Source: Talpa occidentalis (lineage: Eukaryota > Chordata > Mammalia > Eulipotyphla > Talpidae). Taken from it: a DNA stretch of 64,000 nucleotides. Positions 47,610 to 58,650 of the stretch are shown here, in pieces (position 1 is the stretch's first letter; each line of letters begins with the position of its first letter). A program made the translations under genes and the position numbers. The notes under the pieces are model-generated. The model did no database searches. It saw only the letters and a list, made by a program, of their open reading frames with translations, and was not told where the DNA came from. Location of the stretch: positions 46,250,699-46,314,698 of the forward strand of contig NW_023601104.1 of assembly GCF_014898055.3 (NCBI RefSeq), in the 5' to 3' direction.

Positions 47610-47944
47610 ATTTATTTATTTTAAACCATTTTTTTTAATAGAGGCATGTTTTATTTATTTATTTATTTGTTTGTTTGTTTGTTTGTTTTGTTTATACAAG
47701 CACTGGGTACAGTCAGAAGCGCAGGGAGGGTGAGAGAATTCAACAGAGCCAGAGTAGGGAGCAGAGCAGGCAGAAGGACCGAAGTACACTGCTGAGGGGA
47801 GCAGCGGGTGGCAGGAGAGGTCTGCGCGCCATGTGGGACCCTCCTCCGGTGGCCGGGGAGCAGCTGGGGATCGAACTGGCACCGCAGAGGTCACGGGCAG
47901 CTTCGCAACCCAGTGCTCAACCGCTGCGCCACTGGGGAGGCCCC
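47610..47944 (-). mobile_element. tRNA-derived SINE, young type, with 3' extension
   Basis: The body (about 47690-47944) is a young minus-strand copy. On its tail side lie (TTTG)n and (TTTA)n and then about 45 bp of different sequence (GAGGCATG, CCATTTTTTTTAATA, ending in ATTTATTTATTTTAAA). Only then comes the TSD TAAATAGTTATTT (perfect 13 bp, 47597-47609 and 47945-47957). The TCTTT stop usual in this family is missing. In the sense direction this reads as SINE, A-rich tail, extra sequence, second A-rich tail: an apparent 3' transduction. Confidence 0.85.
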
Positions 47945-48074
47945 TAAATAGTTATTTTTTTAATGCATGATAAAGACATTATGGCAGATGTTTAATGAGT
48001 TCTTATCTTTTAAAACTCATACTCAAATAAGTTATTCATATTGATTAATGACTTCAAAAATGGAGGTAAATTAG

Positions 48075-48347
48075 GGCCTCCCCTGGTGGCGCAGCAGTTG
48101 AGCGCTGGGCTGCAAAGCTGCCCGCAGTCTCTGCAGTGCTGGTTCGATCCCCAGCCACCAGCGAGGGTCTGACATGGTGCGACAGACCTCTCCTGTCTCG
48201 CCCGCAGCTCCCCTCAGCAGTGTGTTTCATCAGTCTGCCTTTTCTGTTCCCCACTCTGTCTCTGGTGAATCCTCTGACCCTCCTGCACATCTGGCCTGTA
48301 CCCCGGTTCTTGTATAAAATAAATAAATAAATCTTTAAAAAAAAAAA
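48075..48347 (+). mobile_element. tRNA-derived SINE, intermediate type
   Basis: Starts GGCCTCCCCTGGTGGCGCAG, has an intact B box GGTTCGATCCCC, the CATCAGTCTGCC variant, and ends TAAATAAATAAATCTTT plus As. A perfect 13 bp TSD, GGAGGTAAATTAG, lies at 48062-48074 and 48348-48360. Confidence 0.94.
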
Positions 48348-48599
48348 GGAGGTAAATTAGGTGGGTAGGAATAGAGATAAAAATTAATTGGACAAAATTT
48401 TATAATATAATAAGAAAAAATCTCATTATTCCCTCCTCCTTCCCCTATCACATTCTCATTTTCCTTTCTTAAAATATTGCCAGTGTAACTGGTCACATCA
48501 ATCTGAATTTTCACCCCTAAGATTCCCCCAGACCATGCTGATTAGAATCATTCCTTAAACCTTAATACACAATTTTACACAAGTAGCTATTATGCTCAA

Positions 48600-49115
48600 A
48601 CTCATAAATGATTCTTCACTCTTCTCAAAATAAGATCTTAAGTTTATTCAAAATAAGCCATCACCAGCTTGCTATCAAGGATAACTTATGTTTTCATCCA
48701 ACTTTCTTTACTTCTCTTCACAAATTCTATGCTTTAGTCAAAGCAGTTTATTTGTCCACTTGTCTACTTGTCCTTAAAATAGCTGTGGGAACTCCACCTC
48801 CACCTTTGCTTTTACAATGGTTCCTGAGTAGTTGTACTCCCTCTATATTTATTTTAATTTGTTCCTTCCTCAAAAGCCTATTCAAATCTTGGGTCTTCAA
48901 TTCTGGTCAACTCTTTTCTTGGAACTACAGTAGAAACTAATTTTATAATTCACTTTACCACATGCTACTCCACATGGCTAGTGTACGTTAAAGCATATAC
49001 TCTACCTTGCTAATGTTAGGAATTCTGTCAGATAACTTTATACTTAAGCACACACTGCAATGTCTTAAACACAATAGTTTGTCAATAAATGTCGATGCTG
49101 TCATTGCTGCCATTA
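48600..49115 (+). mobile_element. L2-like LINE relic
   Basis: A weak but ordered resemblance to L2: TTCAAAATAAGCCATCACCA near 48648, TTCTATGCTTTAGTC near 48725, a Leu/Pro/Cys-rich frame, CCTTCCTCAAAAGCCTATTC near 48864 and TTTGTCAATAAATG near 49078. A 110-codon open frame (48608-48940) falls inside it. Other old LINEs cannot be excluded. Confidence 0.4.
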
Positions 49116-50209
49116 TTATCGGTTGTTGTGGTGGTGGTGATGATGATGATAAAGGAAGTTCACTTGACAATAATTGTCAGGATTCCCAAATTTCTTCATT
49201 GAGATTACCCTTGAGCTAACTTATGACCAAGCTAGAGAGTCTTGACTAATGATATTGAAAATTAAACTTTCCTCTGAGCCTGTAAGTCTACTCGTATGTC
49301 CCAATAACTGGGTGATCAAGATGGTTTAGTGTACAAACAAAAAGAAAAGTCAAACAATATCTTACTTTTAAAAGGCTTTCATTGGCTTTATATTTCTTAG
49401 AGAAAGAATGACAAATGTCTTGATGTAGCATTAGAGGTTTACTATGAGCCCTGAAATCCAGAATAAAATATAATTTTCATTGCTTCACTAAATATTTGCT
49501 CTGCTTCTGTTAAGATAGGCTAATTTTAAGTATCTCTGGAACCACTCCTCTCTGCTTCAATTAAACTTCATTATTTGCATAGTTTCTTAGATTGTTTCAT
49601 TTCCTTTTCTAATCAACCACTGGACCTGCAGTCATGATCCCTGCCAGTTCATTCTTTAGCCAAACTTCTCTGAAGCCCAAGAAGGATTTATCCATCAGAG
49701 CTAAATGTCTTAATGTGGGATACAGAATCCTTTGTGATATTTTTTCCCTTTCACTACTCCAAGTACTTGCTATCTGCTCGGAGGTTACTATAGAGTGGCA
49801 AGATCTCTACAGCCTCTCTCCATGAGCTTGTTGTCCAGTGGATGAAAGAAGAAACCAACATAAATAAATATGTGATGAAGAACAACAAGTGCTATGACAG
49901 AAAGAAACAAAATGCCATGAGAAGAAAATTCAGGGAAACAATTTAGATTGATAGAAAGGCACCCCCCCTTTTCTAAACTGAAATAACATTGAAGCTGCTT
50001 CCTTTCTGTGGAGACAAAGTTACCTAAGCAAAGTTTGAGAAGTCTCTGAAGCTAGTAGAGCAATGAAGATACAGTACATACCATCTGTTTGTGTTCCTTA
50101 CCAGTTTGATATGTTACTTTTTAGAAAAACTGATAGTAAAAACAATCTCTATATAAATTATGGTATTCCTTTGTATTATACACTGTAAATATTTTTTTCT
50201 ATTCTGTCA
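49116..50209. other. Unassigned DNA
   Basis: A short (GGT)n(GAT)n tract at about 49130-49150. The rest is unique-looking. 49800-49960 (GATGAAGAACAACAAGTGCT) has the feel of an old dispersed repeat but I cannot name it. Confidence 0.4.
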
Positions 50210-50219
50210 TGTATCTTTT

Positions 50220-50477
50220 TAAAAAAGATTTATTTATACAAGAACTGGGGTATAGGACAGAGGCACGGGAGGGTGAGAGAATTCACCAGACACAGAGCAG
50301 GGAGCAGAACAAGCAGGTGACTGAAAACACTGCTGAGGGGAGCAGCGAGTGAGCCAGAAGAGGTCTGCCACACCATGTGGGTATCTTCTGGCTGGCTGGG
50401 AATTGAACCCAAGCTGCAGAGGCTGCGGACAACTTCATAGTGCTGTGCTAAACCTGCTGTGCCACCTGGGAGGCCCC
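50220..50477 (-). mobile_element. tRNA-derived SINE, intermediate type
   Basis: Reverse-complement copy with TTTAAAAAAGATTTATTTAT (tail side), AACACTGCTGAGGGGAGCAG and a head ending TGTGCCACCTGGGAGGCC. TSD TGTATCTTTT (10 bp, perfect) at 50210-50219 and 50478-50487. A small deletion in the body (CTGAAAACACTGC) is private to this copy. Confidence 0.9.
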
Positions 50478-50487
50478 TGTATCTTTT

Positions 50488-50709
50488 ATATTTATGATTT
50501 TTTTCAACATAAGTTGAAAATTTTTACCAGTCATCCATAACCTATGCTTTTGTGTTTTCTGTTTTCTCCCTCCACAAAAAAAAAATCAGATATATTCTCA
50601 TTTTTCCCTTTTACAGTTCTATTTTTCACATTTAATGTTTCAATCATTCTGATTTTATTTTTGACAGAAGATATGAGATGGGGAGCAAGCATTGTTTTTA
50701 TAGATGCTT
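50488..50709. other. AT-rich spacer
   Basis: Nothing recognised. Confidence 0.5.
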
Positions 50710-50885
50710 AGTCATTTATTAAATAACAATGACTAGTATTTGTTGTGGTTTACTATGAACCAGATTCTCTACCAAATGCTTTCCACTTATTATTTTTGTT
50801 AATTCTCATAACCCAATGAAATAGGCTGTATCCATTTTTCAGATAAGGTTGAAGAAGAGTTACATGATTGGGTCAAAGGCTTCCA
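50710..50885 (-). mobile_element. MIR SINE relic
   Basis: The best MIR in the window, read in reverse complement: TATTTGTTGTGGTTTACTAT, CCAGATTCTCTACCAAATGC, TTAATTCTCATAACCCAATG, GAAATAGGCTGTATCC and TTCAGATAAGGTTGAAGAAG match the MIR core and tail in order, with typical mammal-wide age divergence. Confidence 0.72.
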
Positions 50886-52221
50886 AAAGTCTTCTTTTTC
50901 CCATAGCTATGAAAGACCACTTTATTATATAATACATTTGTTTTGTAGATATTTCAATATACTTCTACCTGGGTCATTTCTACTTTATATATGTACTTTC
51001 ATATAGATACACACACATACATATTTATATGTATTTACATATTGCTTATATATATGATTGTTTAAAGGGAATAAAGAATGAGTGATTTGGTTCCATGTGT
51101 CTATGCCACTATTGATTAATTCATTTAATCAAATTATTTTTTGCATAACAAACTGTTCACTACCTTTGTTGTCGAAAAGGTCTCTTCTCTTTCTCTACTA
51201 ATTCTCATATCATTCCTATGCCCAACTTGATCAAAGAATTTGATCTAATAATATAAGCCCTATAGAAAATGGCTACATGTTTTGACAACTTTTGTGGTAA
51301 GAACATTTGACCAATATAATAAGAGATTGGTTCCTATTTGTTCTCTGCTATTCAGAAATATTCTAGTTCTACTATTCTGAATATACTGAAAAATGAGAAA
51401 ATAATTCTCCTATTCCTACAGACCCTGATATGAAAAAAATAAATTTTATTTTCTCTCAGAATACATTTTTAAAAGCTTAGCCATATTTTGGAAGAATGCA
51501 ATATCTATTCATGCATCATCATGTGTTGAGATATTCTAGAAGAGGGACATCAATTCAATGTCTCTCTGCAGGATTATTGAATTTCCATAGTCTCCACTTT
51601 TCCTTTCTTAGCAGAGCTGTATTAATCAGAATTGCCACCTACTCTATTATAGATTCATTCAAAATTACTTCTCTCAACTTATAATACTTATATTAGATAA
51701 AGCTATCAGTGAGTTATTGGAACACATTCCCTACTCTGTACATAGCAAACTAATATTGAATTGAGCACTTAAGGAAACTGCATTAACTCTTTCAGGCCAC
51801 TAGGGTACCATTTAGGGCCCTCAAGTAACATTTTTCTTAAACTAGGTCATCATGATGTCATTTAATCATTTTAGAGCATAGAAATAGATATTTATGAGAT
51901 AGCTCCCTAGTAGTCTGAAAGAATTAGTTAATGAGTGTAAGTCACCAAAACCAATGACCCACTCCGAAGTCAAATGGGGTGAACTTTTTCAGTAAGCCTA
52001 TTATTTCTCTGTTCTACTTATAATTCTCAGAGAAAAGATGTAACATTTAACAATGGAATAGAAACCAGTTGAAAGTCCACTCCCTAGCTCAACCAAAATT
52101 ATTCATTGAGAAATTATACTTGTTCTCTCTTTATTCCTTCCCTGGTTGCAATGCACAACCCTATCCAGTTCAGGGCCTATTTGTTTTTTCCAGAAGAGAG
52201 CTAACAGATAACGTTGCTAAT

Positions 52222-52275
52222 TTTAGAATCGTAGAGTTGGAAGGTACCTTTAGAAACCATCTGGTAAATATGGAG
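52222..52275 (+). mobile_element. L3/CR1-like LINE scrap
   Basis: TTAGAATCGTAGAGTTGGAA, GGTACCTTTAGAAACCATCT resembles the conserved end of ancient L3/CR1 LINEs ('AGAATCATAGAGTTGGAAGG..ACCTTAGAGATCATCTAG'). Only about 50 bp is readable. Confidence 0.4.
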
Positions 52276-52347
52276 TTCTCCAGGTAAAACTCTGTTAAAC
52301 ATAGCTTAATAAATTTTCTACTCTTAAAGATCTCTAAATTTTCTTTC

Positions 52348-52390
52348 AGTAATAGAATGATATTCCATATTGAGTAATAGAATGATATTC
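52348..52390. repeat. 18 bp direct repeat, 25 bp apart
   Basis: AGTAATAGAATGATATTC at 52348-52365 and again, identical, at 52373-52390. Confidence 0.9.
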
Positions 52391-53095
52391 TACTCCCTTT
52401 CTGTATCTCAATGAACAGGTTAGGATTTGGGGAGAATGTAATTTAGCCATATTTGTAGAAATTTATATACTAGGTAAAAGCCTTTCCATCTAATCTTGCA
52501 AGATGTGAAATTGTCAGAATATTTTATGTTTTATGGCCATTACCAGAACCTACAGGAGATGTGTGGGAAACTGTTTATATTGTCACATTTTGTGACACCC
52601 TAATGAGGTAAATGTTTTAGAAATTGGAAAAAAAAATGAAAGAATTGTTTCACTGCATTAAAAAAAAATCGGCTTTTAAAAACTTCTCCAAATTTCTATT
52701 TCTGTATTTGCTGTCTGCTTATTTTTTCCAATTCAAATTTTCAGATATACCTTTATTTATCAATTCTGTGCAGAACTTCCATATAATGCAAGGAATGAGA
52801 TTATACCTTGTGATGTCATGTGGTATATTTAACGGATATTTCAAATTGTAGTCATTCTCACATCACTGTTCAAAACCTCCAAGAATCCAAAGCAAGATAA
52901 TGTCACTGGAAAACAAAAACAAAAACACAGTATTTTAGATTAGGGAAAGAAAGCTTTCCCAATGTTATGAGGAAAGAAAAATTCTGGTTTAATTTGATTT
53001 GTGTTCACAATTTTCTACATCATTTTCTTATTAGTCTTCTCTATATAAAGACACAGTACTTACTGTTATATTCCCCATCTTCATCTGCAAGTAGA

Positions 53096-54320
53096 AGAGT
53101 GTCCTTTAGGCTTAAAGCTCCATTCAAAATGCCATGCTAACTATAAAAACGGGTTTGTTTGCACTTATATACTTAGCTCCTTATTCAGGCCATTGTGTGT
53201 TTTACACATCTCATAACCGAGATCTATATTCTGAGTGCTCAAGGCAGTCCTGTGTGGGTTTGTCTCCCTGCCAGATTTATCTTCGTATTTCCCATTATAG
53301 CCTGAAAGAACTGTATTAAGAACGCCTTTCTTTTCAGTTCCCGCTTGTGATTGCTAACATATCAAATTTATTCCTTCGTAATCCAGATCATTTTCCATCA
53401 GCTTTGAGGCCTGCATGTAGTAGTTTGTTAGAGAGCTCATAGTAACCCTACACTGACAGGCCAAAAAGCCCTTCGACTGTCACTTTATGTCATTAACAAT
53501 TTTCTAAAGCCATTACAGATGGGATGGACTGATTAGAACTGAGGAGGGAGGATCTTTTTCCCAGCCAGAAATATCCCCTGAGACTTTCACGCCGTGTGAA
53601 GTTTCTAGTGATTAATGGGAGAAAAATAAGGCCGCCTGTCCCACAGTTGCCATAGACTTTATTTGGGAAAGAGCTTATTTATATTTGGTGAGTTCTCTGG
53701 ATAACTAAACATTAACCGGCTAACTTAAAGATAGAGCAATATATTTCAAATGATATAATACATGTCAGTTTTAGGTCCTGAGGTTGGATTTTCTCCCCTT
53801 GTTTGAGTATAGCTATTATAATTTAATGTCAGCACTGTTCCAAGATGAAAGTGTTTATCTTCTCCTGGCCTTTTCCCCTCCTTTTCTGCTGTTTTATTTC
53901 TGTAAATGAAAGCTACAGCTGGAATATTGTTTTACTGCAAATCTCACACCAGCACTGTCAGTTGTGATGTGACACCAGAGATTCTTATCTGTAGGTTGGG
54001 TTGGAATTATTAAACATTCTCACATTGTGCGAAGTGTTGGGGATGAACAGCAGTGCAGTGAGGTGCATCCAACACTTCTGTCTTTCCCACCTGATCCTGG
54101 AAATATGACTCCTTTAAAGGGCTAATGTTCACTTTCTATAGCTTTATATAGAGAAGTGACAGTACCCAAGAAGTAACATGAACTGAAAATTATAGCAACT
54201 TCTCATCCTTCTGTCTTAATGCAGGCTTTCAAAAGCAATCTTAATGGTAGACCTCATTTGAAAAGAAAACATTTGGCCATTTGTGATTAAGAACAATGAG
54301 GCTTTTATGAAGAAAAATTG
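53096..54320. promoter_or_regulatory. Repeat-free candidate conserved noncoding element
   Basis: About 1.2 kb without recognisable repeats, of higher complexity than its surroundings, with several retained CpGs (e.g. TTCACGCCGTGTGAAG near 53587, GGCCGCCTGTCC near 53630, AACCGGCTAAC near 53715). It has many motif-like sites: homeodomain-type ATTAATGG and CATTAACAA, E-box/CAGCTG near 53934, GATAA-type near 53975, and TTTAAAGGGC near 54113. This texture is typical of developmental enhancers, but no alignment was possible. Small open frames give no coding signal. Confidence 0.3.
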
Positions 54321-54699
54321 CTTAGAGCCTAAATATTAGAAAATATTTACATTTACTTTTTTCACTTCTTTTTTCAAATAACCTTTCCAATGGCTGTGAT
54401 ACCAAAGCAAAGCATTTTATCAAATTAGAGAACTGAGCCTCATGCTTTTCTTTTACAGAAATTATTATTATTAAAACTGTGAAAACAAACGTGCTCTTAG
54501 ATTACTAAAGTATAAGTCATAATTACATATTTTTGCCAGCTTGCTAATGCTTATCAAAATATGGAATGTTCATCTTCAAAGCCATCCATAGATGCTAGTC
54601 ATTACCATACTTCTGGGGACTAGAAAGAAATCTACAGTTTAAAAATAAAGACACATACCTATGGTCAGCTTTCAAGGTTTGTTTTCAACCCTTTGTTTG
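54321..54699. other. AT-rich unassigned DNA
   Basis: Nothing recognised. Confidence 0.5.
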
Positions 54700-54935
54700 G
54701 GGTCAAAGTAGAAGTAGCAGTAGAAGGGGAGGGGTGGGAAGGGGTGAAAAAGGGTGGAAGAGCATAAGAGAATATGGTGATAGACTATTGGGTTCTTTGG
54801 GGTTGGAGAACTACAGTGACCAAACCTGAGGGGAGAAATCAAATATTGTCCAAAAATTAACTCTGTAACAAAGAAAGCATTACATTAAAAAATAAAGAAA
54901 TAAAACCGAGAAACAAAAATAAAATAAATAAATGG
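54700..54935 (+). mobile_element. L1 3' UTR stub
   Basis: A purine-rich 3' UTR with a G-quadruplex motif, GGGGAGGGGTGGGAAGGGG (54726-54744), followed by ACCTGAGGGGAGAAATCAAA and an A-rich end with several AATAAA. It shares its 3' module with 25599-25854 and 38227-38355. There is no ORF2 sequence, and no clear TSD was found. Confidence 0.65.
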
Positions 54936-55566
54936 GTAGAAGGACATTTTTGCCTCTCCTACAGCTGGCACATTCAGGGCTGGAAGTTTCTTTGAAGCAA
55001 AAAAGCAAATGAAAGTCATCTCAACTTTTATATTCAATGCAGCAAAAATCTTTGTGTCTAAAAAATTGCTGGAAAAAGAAAAGTTCCAGTTTTTAAGATG
55101 TACATATTAAATGAAGAAGATCAAAGGTTTATTCAAGAAAACAAATCTCTCTTTTCTTGGAAAAAAAACATAAAGGACACAGAAGAAGGAAAATTAAGCG
55201 ATTTGTCCAGGAGCACTCATTTGGTTTTGACACTCAGAGGTTCCTGGATTCCATCTTTAGAGAACATTAAATTCATTTCTCAGAGCCTTGACTTTAAATA
55301 TGCATTAAGTTTCCTGGGTCACTTAGAGGCTCTGCTTCAAAGTTAGATTTATACCCTTTAGAGAGATACTTGCAAAAGTTATATAGGACATCAGAGATGT
55401 GAGATGATATTTAGGAAACACAAATTTTCTTAGAAAGCTCAAAATATGCTTCCCTGCATTCTTTGATTGAAATAAGAATATGTAGTTAAAGTGCTATATT
55501 CAATTGTACTCTGGTATAAGTCACAGAAGGTAATTTAGTTTGACGGCAAGTGATGAAAACTATGAT
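54936..55566. other. Unassigned DNA with possible MIR scrap
   Basis: No gene. Around 55170-55255, AATTAAGCGATTTGTCCAGG and CTCATTTGG resemble the reverse-complement MIR core, too weakly to call firmly. Confidence 0.35.
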
Positions 55567-55738
55567 TCTAGATAAAATATAGGATGTCCTGTTATACTGA
55601 TATCATATTAAAATTTTTTATTATTTAATACAAAAATAAAATCACATCACACCTATTACAGTGGCATTGTTTATGTGATATTCAAGTCAAACTGGGCGTC
55701 TCATTTTTTTATTTGCTAAACCTGGCAAGCCTAATTGA
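55567..55738. mobile_element. Palindromic DNA-transposon relic (MER type)
   Basis: Left part TAAAATATAGGATGTCCTGT and right part AACTGGGCGTCTCATTTTTT then ATTTGCTAAACCTGGCAAGC match the two inverted halves of a well-known palindromic mammalian non-autonomous DNA element ('AGGATGCCCAGTTAAA.. ..TTTAACTGGGCGTCCTGTATTTT..GCTAAATCTGGCAACCC'). The centre is decayed. The exact MER name is not certain. Confidence 0.5.
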
Positions 55739-57539
55739 AGTCCAACTTAAACAAGTTTAGGCATATATGGAAATCACTGACTCAGAAACTCTAAGAAAGG
55801 TTACATAGCCAAAAGTTCAAAGGATCAAAAATACAATCTAGGGATCGGTTAGAAGCAGCAACATGAAGGTCCTCAAGGCTTTCTCATTCTGCCCAACGTG
55901 CAGCTTCATAGTCTGCCAGGAGAGTTGCAATCCTGTGAAAAATGTTTGCATTTACTAAGTTTTGTGTTTGGAAAACTCAATTGGGAGAGTTTGAGCTAAT
56001 GTTCTCCCTGTTTCCAGAATCAGAAACACTAGGGAAGGGTTTTGATTGGTCTAGATTGGGCCAAGTTATAATCTCTGGAATATCCAAGTATGGTCAAATC
56101 CATAAGGTTTATATATATTATAGCACCCTCCATAGGAGCTTTCTAAATAGTGTAAAACTGAGAAGCAGAGAAAAGATTTCTAAATGAAAGAACATGCTGC
56201 TACCAGATGAAATGTTTTGTTTTGTTTTTTGACAAGCACATAGTAGGCAGCAAAAATGAATATACATTCCAAGAAAAATTAGTTCAAACAAAATGAGGAC
56301 TTTATTGAAGAGATGCAAGGCTATTTTAAAGAACACATGGTAGAGGTGGTGGTGGAGAGGCGGGGGACGGAAACAGAGGCCTCAGGGAAGACCTGGTCAA
56401 TCAACACCAAGATAGGACATACTCTCTCTGCCTCCTATTTAGTTTGGGGTTTTCTGTTTTGCTATTTTAATTGTTTAATCTCTGCAGACTGTTCTGAGCA
56501 TGTCTGGTCCAGGTATTTACCAACCATAGTACATAACTGCTAAAGGCACACAGCATAGAGAGCATGTCGGGGGCAGAGGGACTTTTGGGAAGACTTAGAG
56601 ACTGAGGAATAATTTTCTAAGAAAAGGCATCTATTACATTCTGATATTTTAAAATAAAAACAGTATTACTACTTGTGTTATTTATTTTTAGTTCCCAGGA
56701 GAAAGTATGTATTTTTAATCTATTATTTTCTTTCTTAAATTAAGTGTACCCTGGGGATAATCATTCTTAGGGAAAACATGCAACTAAGTCATATTGATCC
56801 AGAGCACTAGTGTGACCCATCCATAGACGACTGAAGACTACAACCTGAGTGGCCATAATCTCTGATTTCCATAAACCAGGAATAAAAAAATCAATTATTT
56901 TATGTGAATTGCCCAAAGGTTTTATCCTAAAGAAAACATTCTAAGATGCATTTGCCATGCACCCTTATAGAATATGATGAATTTGTAGCATGAACAGCTT
57001 GTCTCTTTGACTTAATGCTGACAAACATTCAATTTGAAATTTGAAGAGGTAATGGTGGTAGTTACAAGGAAATGAAAAGCTTCAAAGCTTCACATTTTCT
57101 TGGCATGACCTCTACAATAGCATCTGTTCTTGTCTTTTTTTTTTTTTTTATTCTTGAGTAATACTAGGAAGTTGCTAGACCAGATGAACTTCCTGTGACC
57201 TATTTAGTAGACCCAAACAATTAGCAAATGGTTATTCAGTCACTCCTCAGAGTAGATTTATGCTAGACAAGTGGAATATCATGACCTTTTGATTTATTTG
57301 ATATAACTTTCCATATATACTTTCTCTTATAATGCCTGGTGCAAGGTCAGTGAGAAGAGATGATGGTCTGAACTCAGGTTTTTCATTGGACATAGAGACA
57401 ATGTTATTATTCTCCATTGTCCCCAGTTCCATTCACTCTGGACTTCATCTCTCAAGTCTTCATTTATGGACTCAGAGGCTCTGATCCTGAAGACTTCATT
57501 ACTGTGATTGCGAGGATTGATCAATATAAATGGTTGGTA
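55739..57539. other. Unassigned DNA
   Basis: No supported gene. A T-run at about 57136-57149. Open frames of 61-82 codons show no family resemblance. Confidence 0.45.
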
Positions 57540-57830
57540 AATCTTAGGAGTGGGTGTGGTCGTCTAGGGTGTACTTAGAATGGAAAGAAAATGGAGTCCT
57601 GAGGTACACCTTTGTGTAATGAGAATGAGGAGGAAAGAGAGCCTGTGGGAAGAGACTGGATTTTAGTCCTTCAGATGGCGAAAAACCAAGAGACTCTGGA
57701 ACCAAATGAGTCTTAAAGGGGCTCTCTATCAAGGAGGGGCCAACAGCATCAGATGAGGATACTATAGAGCATCTGTTGCATTTGTCAGGTTACAAGTCAA
57801 TGGTGGCATTTCTGACATTTCTTACACATA
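57540..57830 (+). repeat. Old mammalian interspersed repeat-like sequence
   Basis: GAGTCCTGAGGTACACC, GAGGAGGAAAGAGAGCCTGT, AAAAACCAAGAGACTCTGGA, ACCAAATGAGTC, TATCAAGGAGGGGCCAACAG and CATCTGTTGCATTTGTCAGG occur in the order of a common ancient mammalian repeat. I am not sure of its name. GC content is above that of the flanks. Confidence 0.4.
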
Positions 57831-57997
57831 TTAGTGGAACGAAAGAAATGAAAACACAGTTAAGTTCAAAGAAAATAGTAAGCAGAAAATTTTAGAAAAT
57901 AAATACAAATGACCCACTACCAATATTCTGGCCATGATATCGCATTATCATGTTAAAAAATGCTCATCGGGGCACCTTGGTAAAGGATATGCAGGGT

Positions 57998-58268
57998 TGG
58001 GCCTCCCCTGGTGGTGCAGTAGTTGAGCGCTGGGCTGCGAATCTGCCCACAGCCTCTGCAGCACCAGTTTGATCCCCAGTCACCAGGCGAGGGTCCCACA
58101 TGGCGCAACATACCCCTCCTGTCTGGCCCGCTGCTCCCCTCAGCAGTGTGTTTCTTCGTCAGTCTGCCTGTTCTGTTTCCTGCTCTGGCTCTGGTGAATT
58201 CTCTCACCCTCCCATGCTTCTGGCTGTATCCAGTGCTTGTATAAATAAATAAATCTTTAAAAAAAAAA
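57998..58268 (+). mobile_element. tRNA-derived SINE, intermediate type
   Basis: Starts GGGCCTCCCCTGGTGGTGC and ends TATAAATAAATAAATCTTT plus a 13-A run. A perfect 16 bp TSD, AAAGGATATGCAGGGT, lies at 57982-57997 and 58269-58284. A 3 bp insertion (TTCTTCGTCAG) is private. The 123-codon antisense open frame across it is an artefact. Confidence 0.94.
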
Positions 58269-58529
58269 AAAGGATATGCAGGGTCTTCTGCATTATTTCC
58301 TACAACTGCATGTGAGCATGCCATTAATTATAAATATAAGTTTAATTGAAAAAATAAATAGCTTGGTTGTGGGAAGGCTAAGTATAAACAAATTTCTCAT
58401 ATTTTAACATGAACTAGAAATTCCATAAGCTTAAGAACACTTTAATAGAAAAACTCACCCATGGTATGATTAAGATGCTATACATTTGTTCCTGGAAACT
58501 CAAAAAGGCAATTGCTACTCCTCAGCTTT

Positions 58530-58650
58530 CCTTTATTTTTTTATTTAAATTTTATTTTTATGTTCCCCATACAATTACAACCCCCTTATTTTGACCCCAA
58601 TCCCTCCTTTCCCCGCCCCCCACCCCCATAAAGTGTCTCTGGTTCATAGT
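58530..58650 (-). mobile_element. Very short L1 3' end
   Basis: Minus-strand L1 3' UTR only: TTTTTATTTAAATTTTATTT, CCCCATACAATTACAACCCC, CCCCGCCCCCCACCCCC and GTCTCTGGTTCATAG, then truncation. It is nearly identical over its length to the 3' ends at 15630-15911 and 15912-16637, so it is the same young lineage. Confidence 0.85.

Larger units (their letters stand above)
50886..53095. other. Mostly unassigned DNA
   Basis: No gene seen. It holds an 18 bp repeat pair (52348-52390) and a short L3/CR1-like scrap near 52222-52275. Open frames of 60-75 codons are unsupported. Confidence 0.45.

Noticed and set aside
57953..58324. 123-codon minus-strand open frame
   Set aside because: Antisense SINE artefact with the same peptide pattern as at 59653-59964 and 26100-26300.
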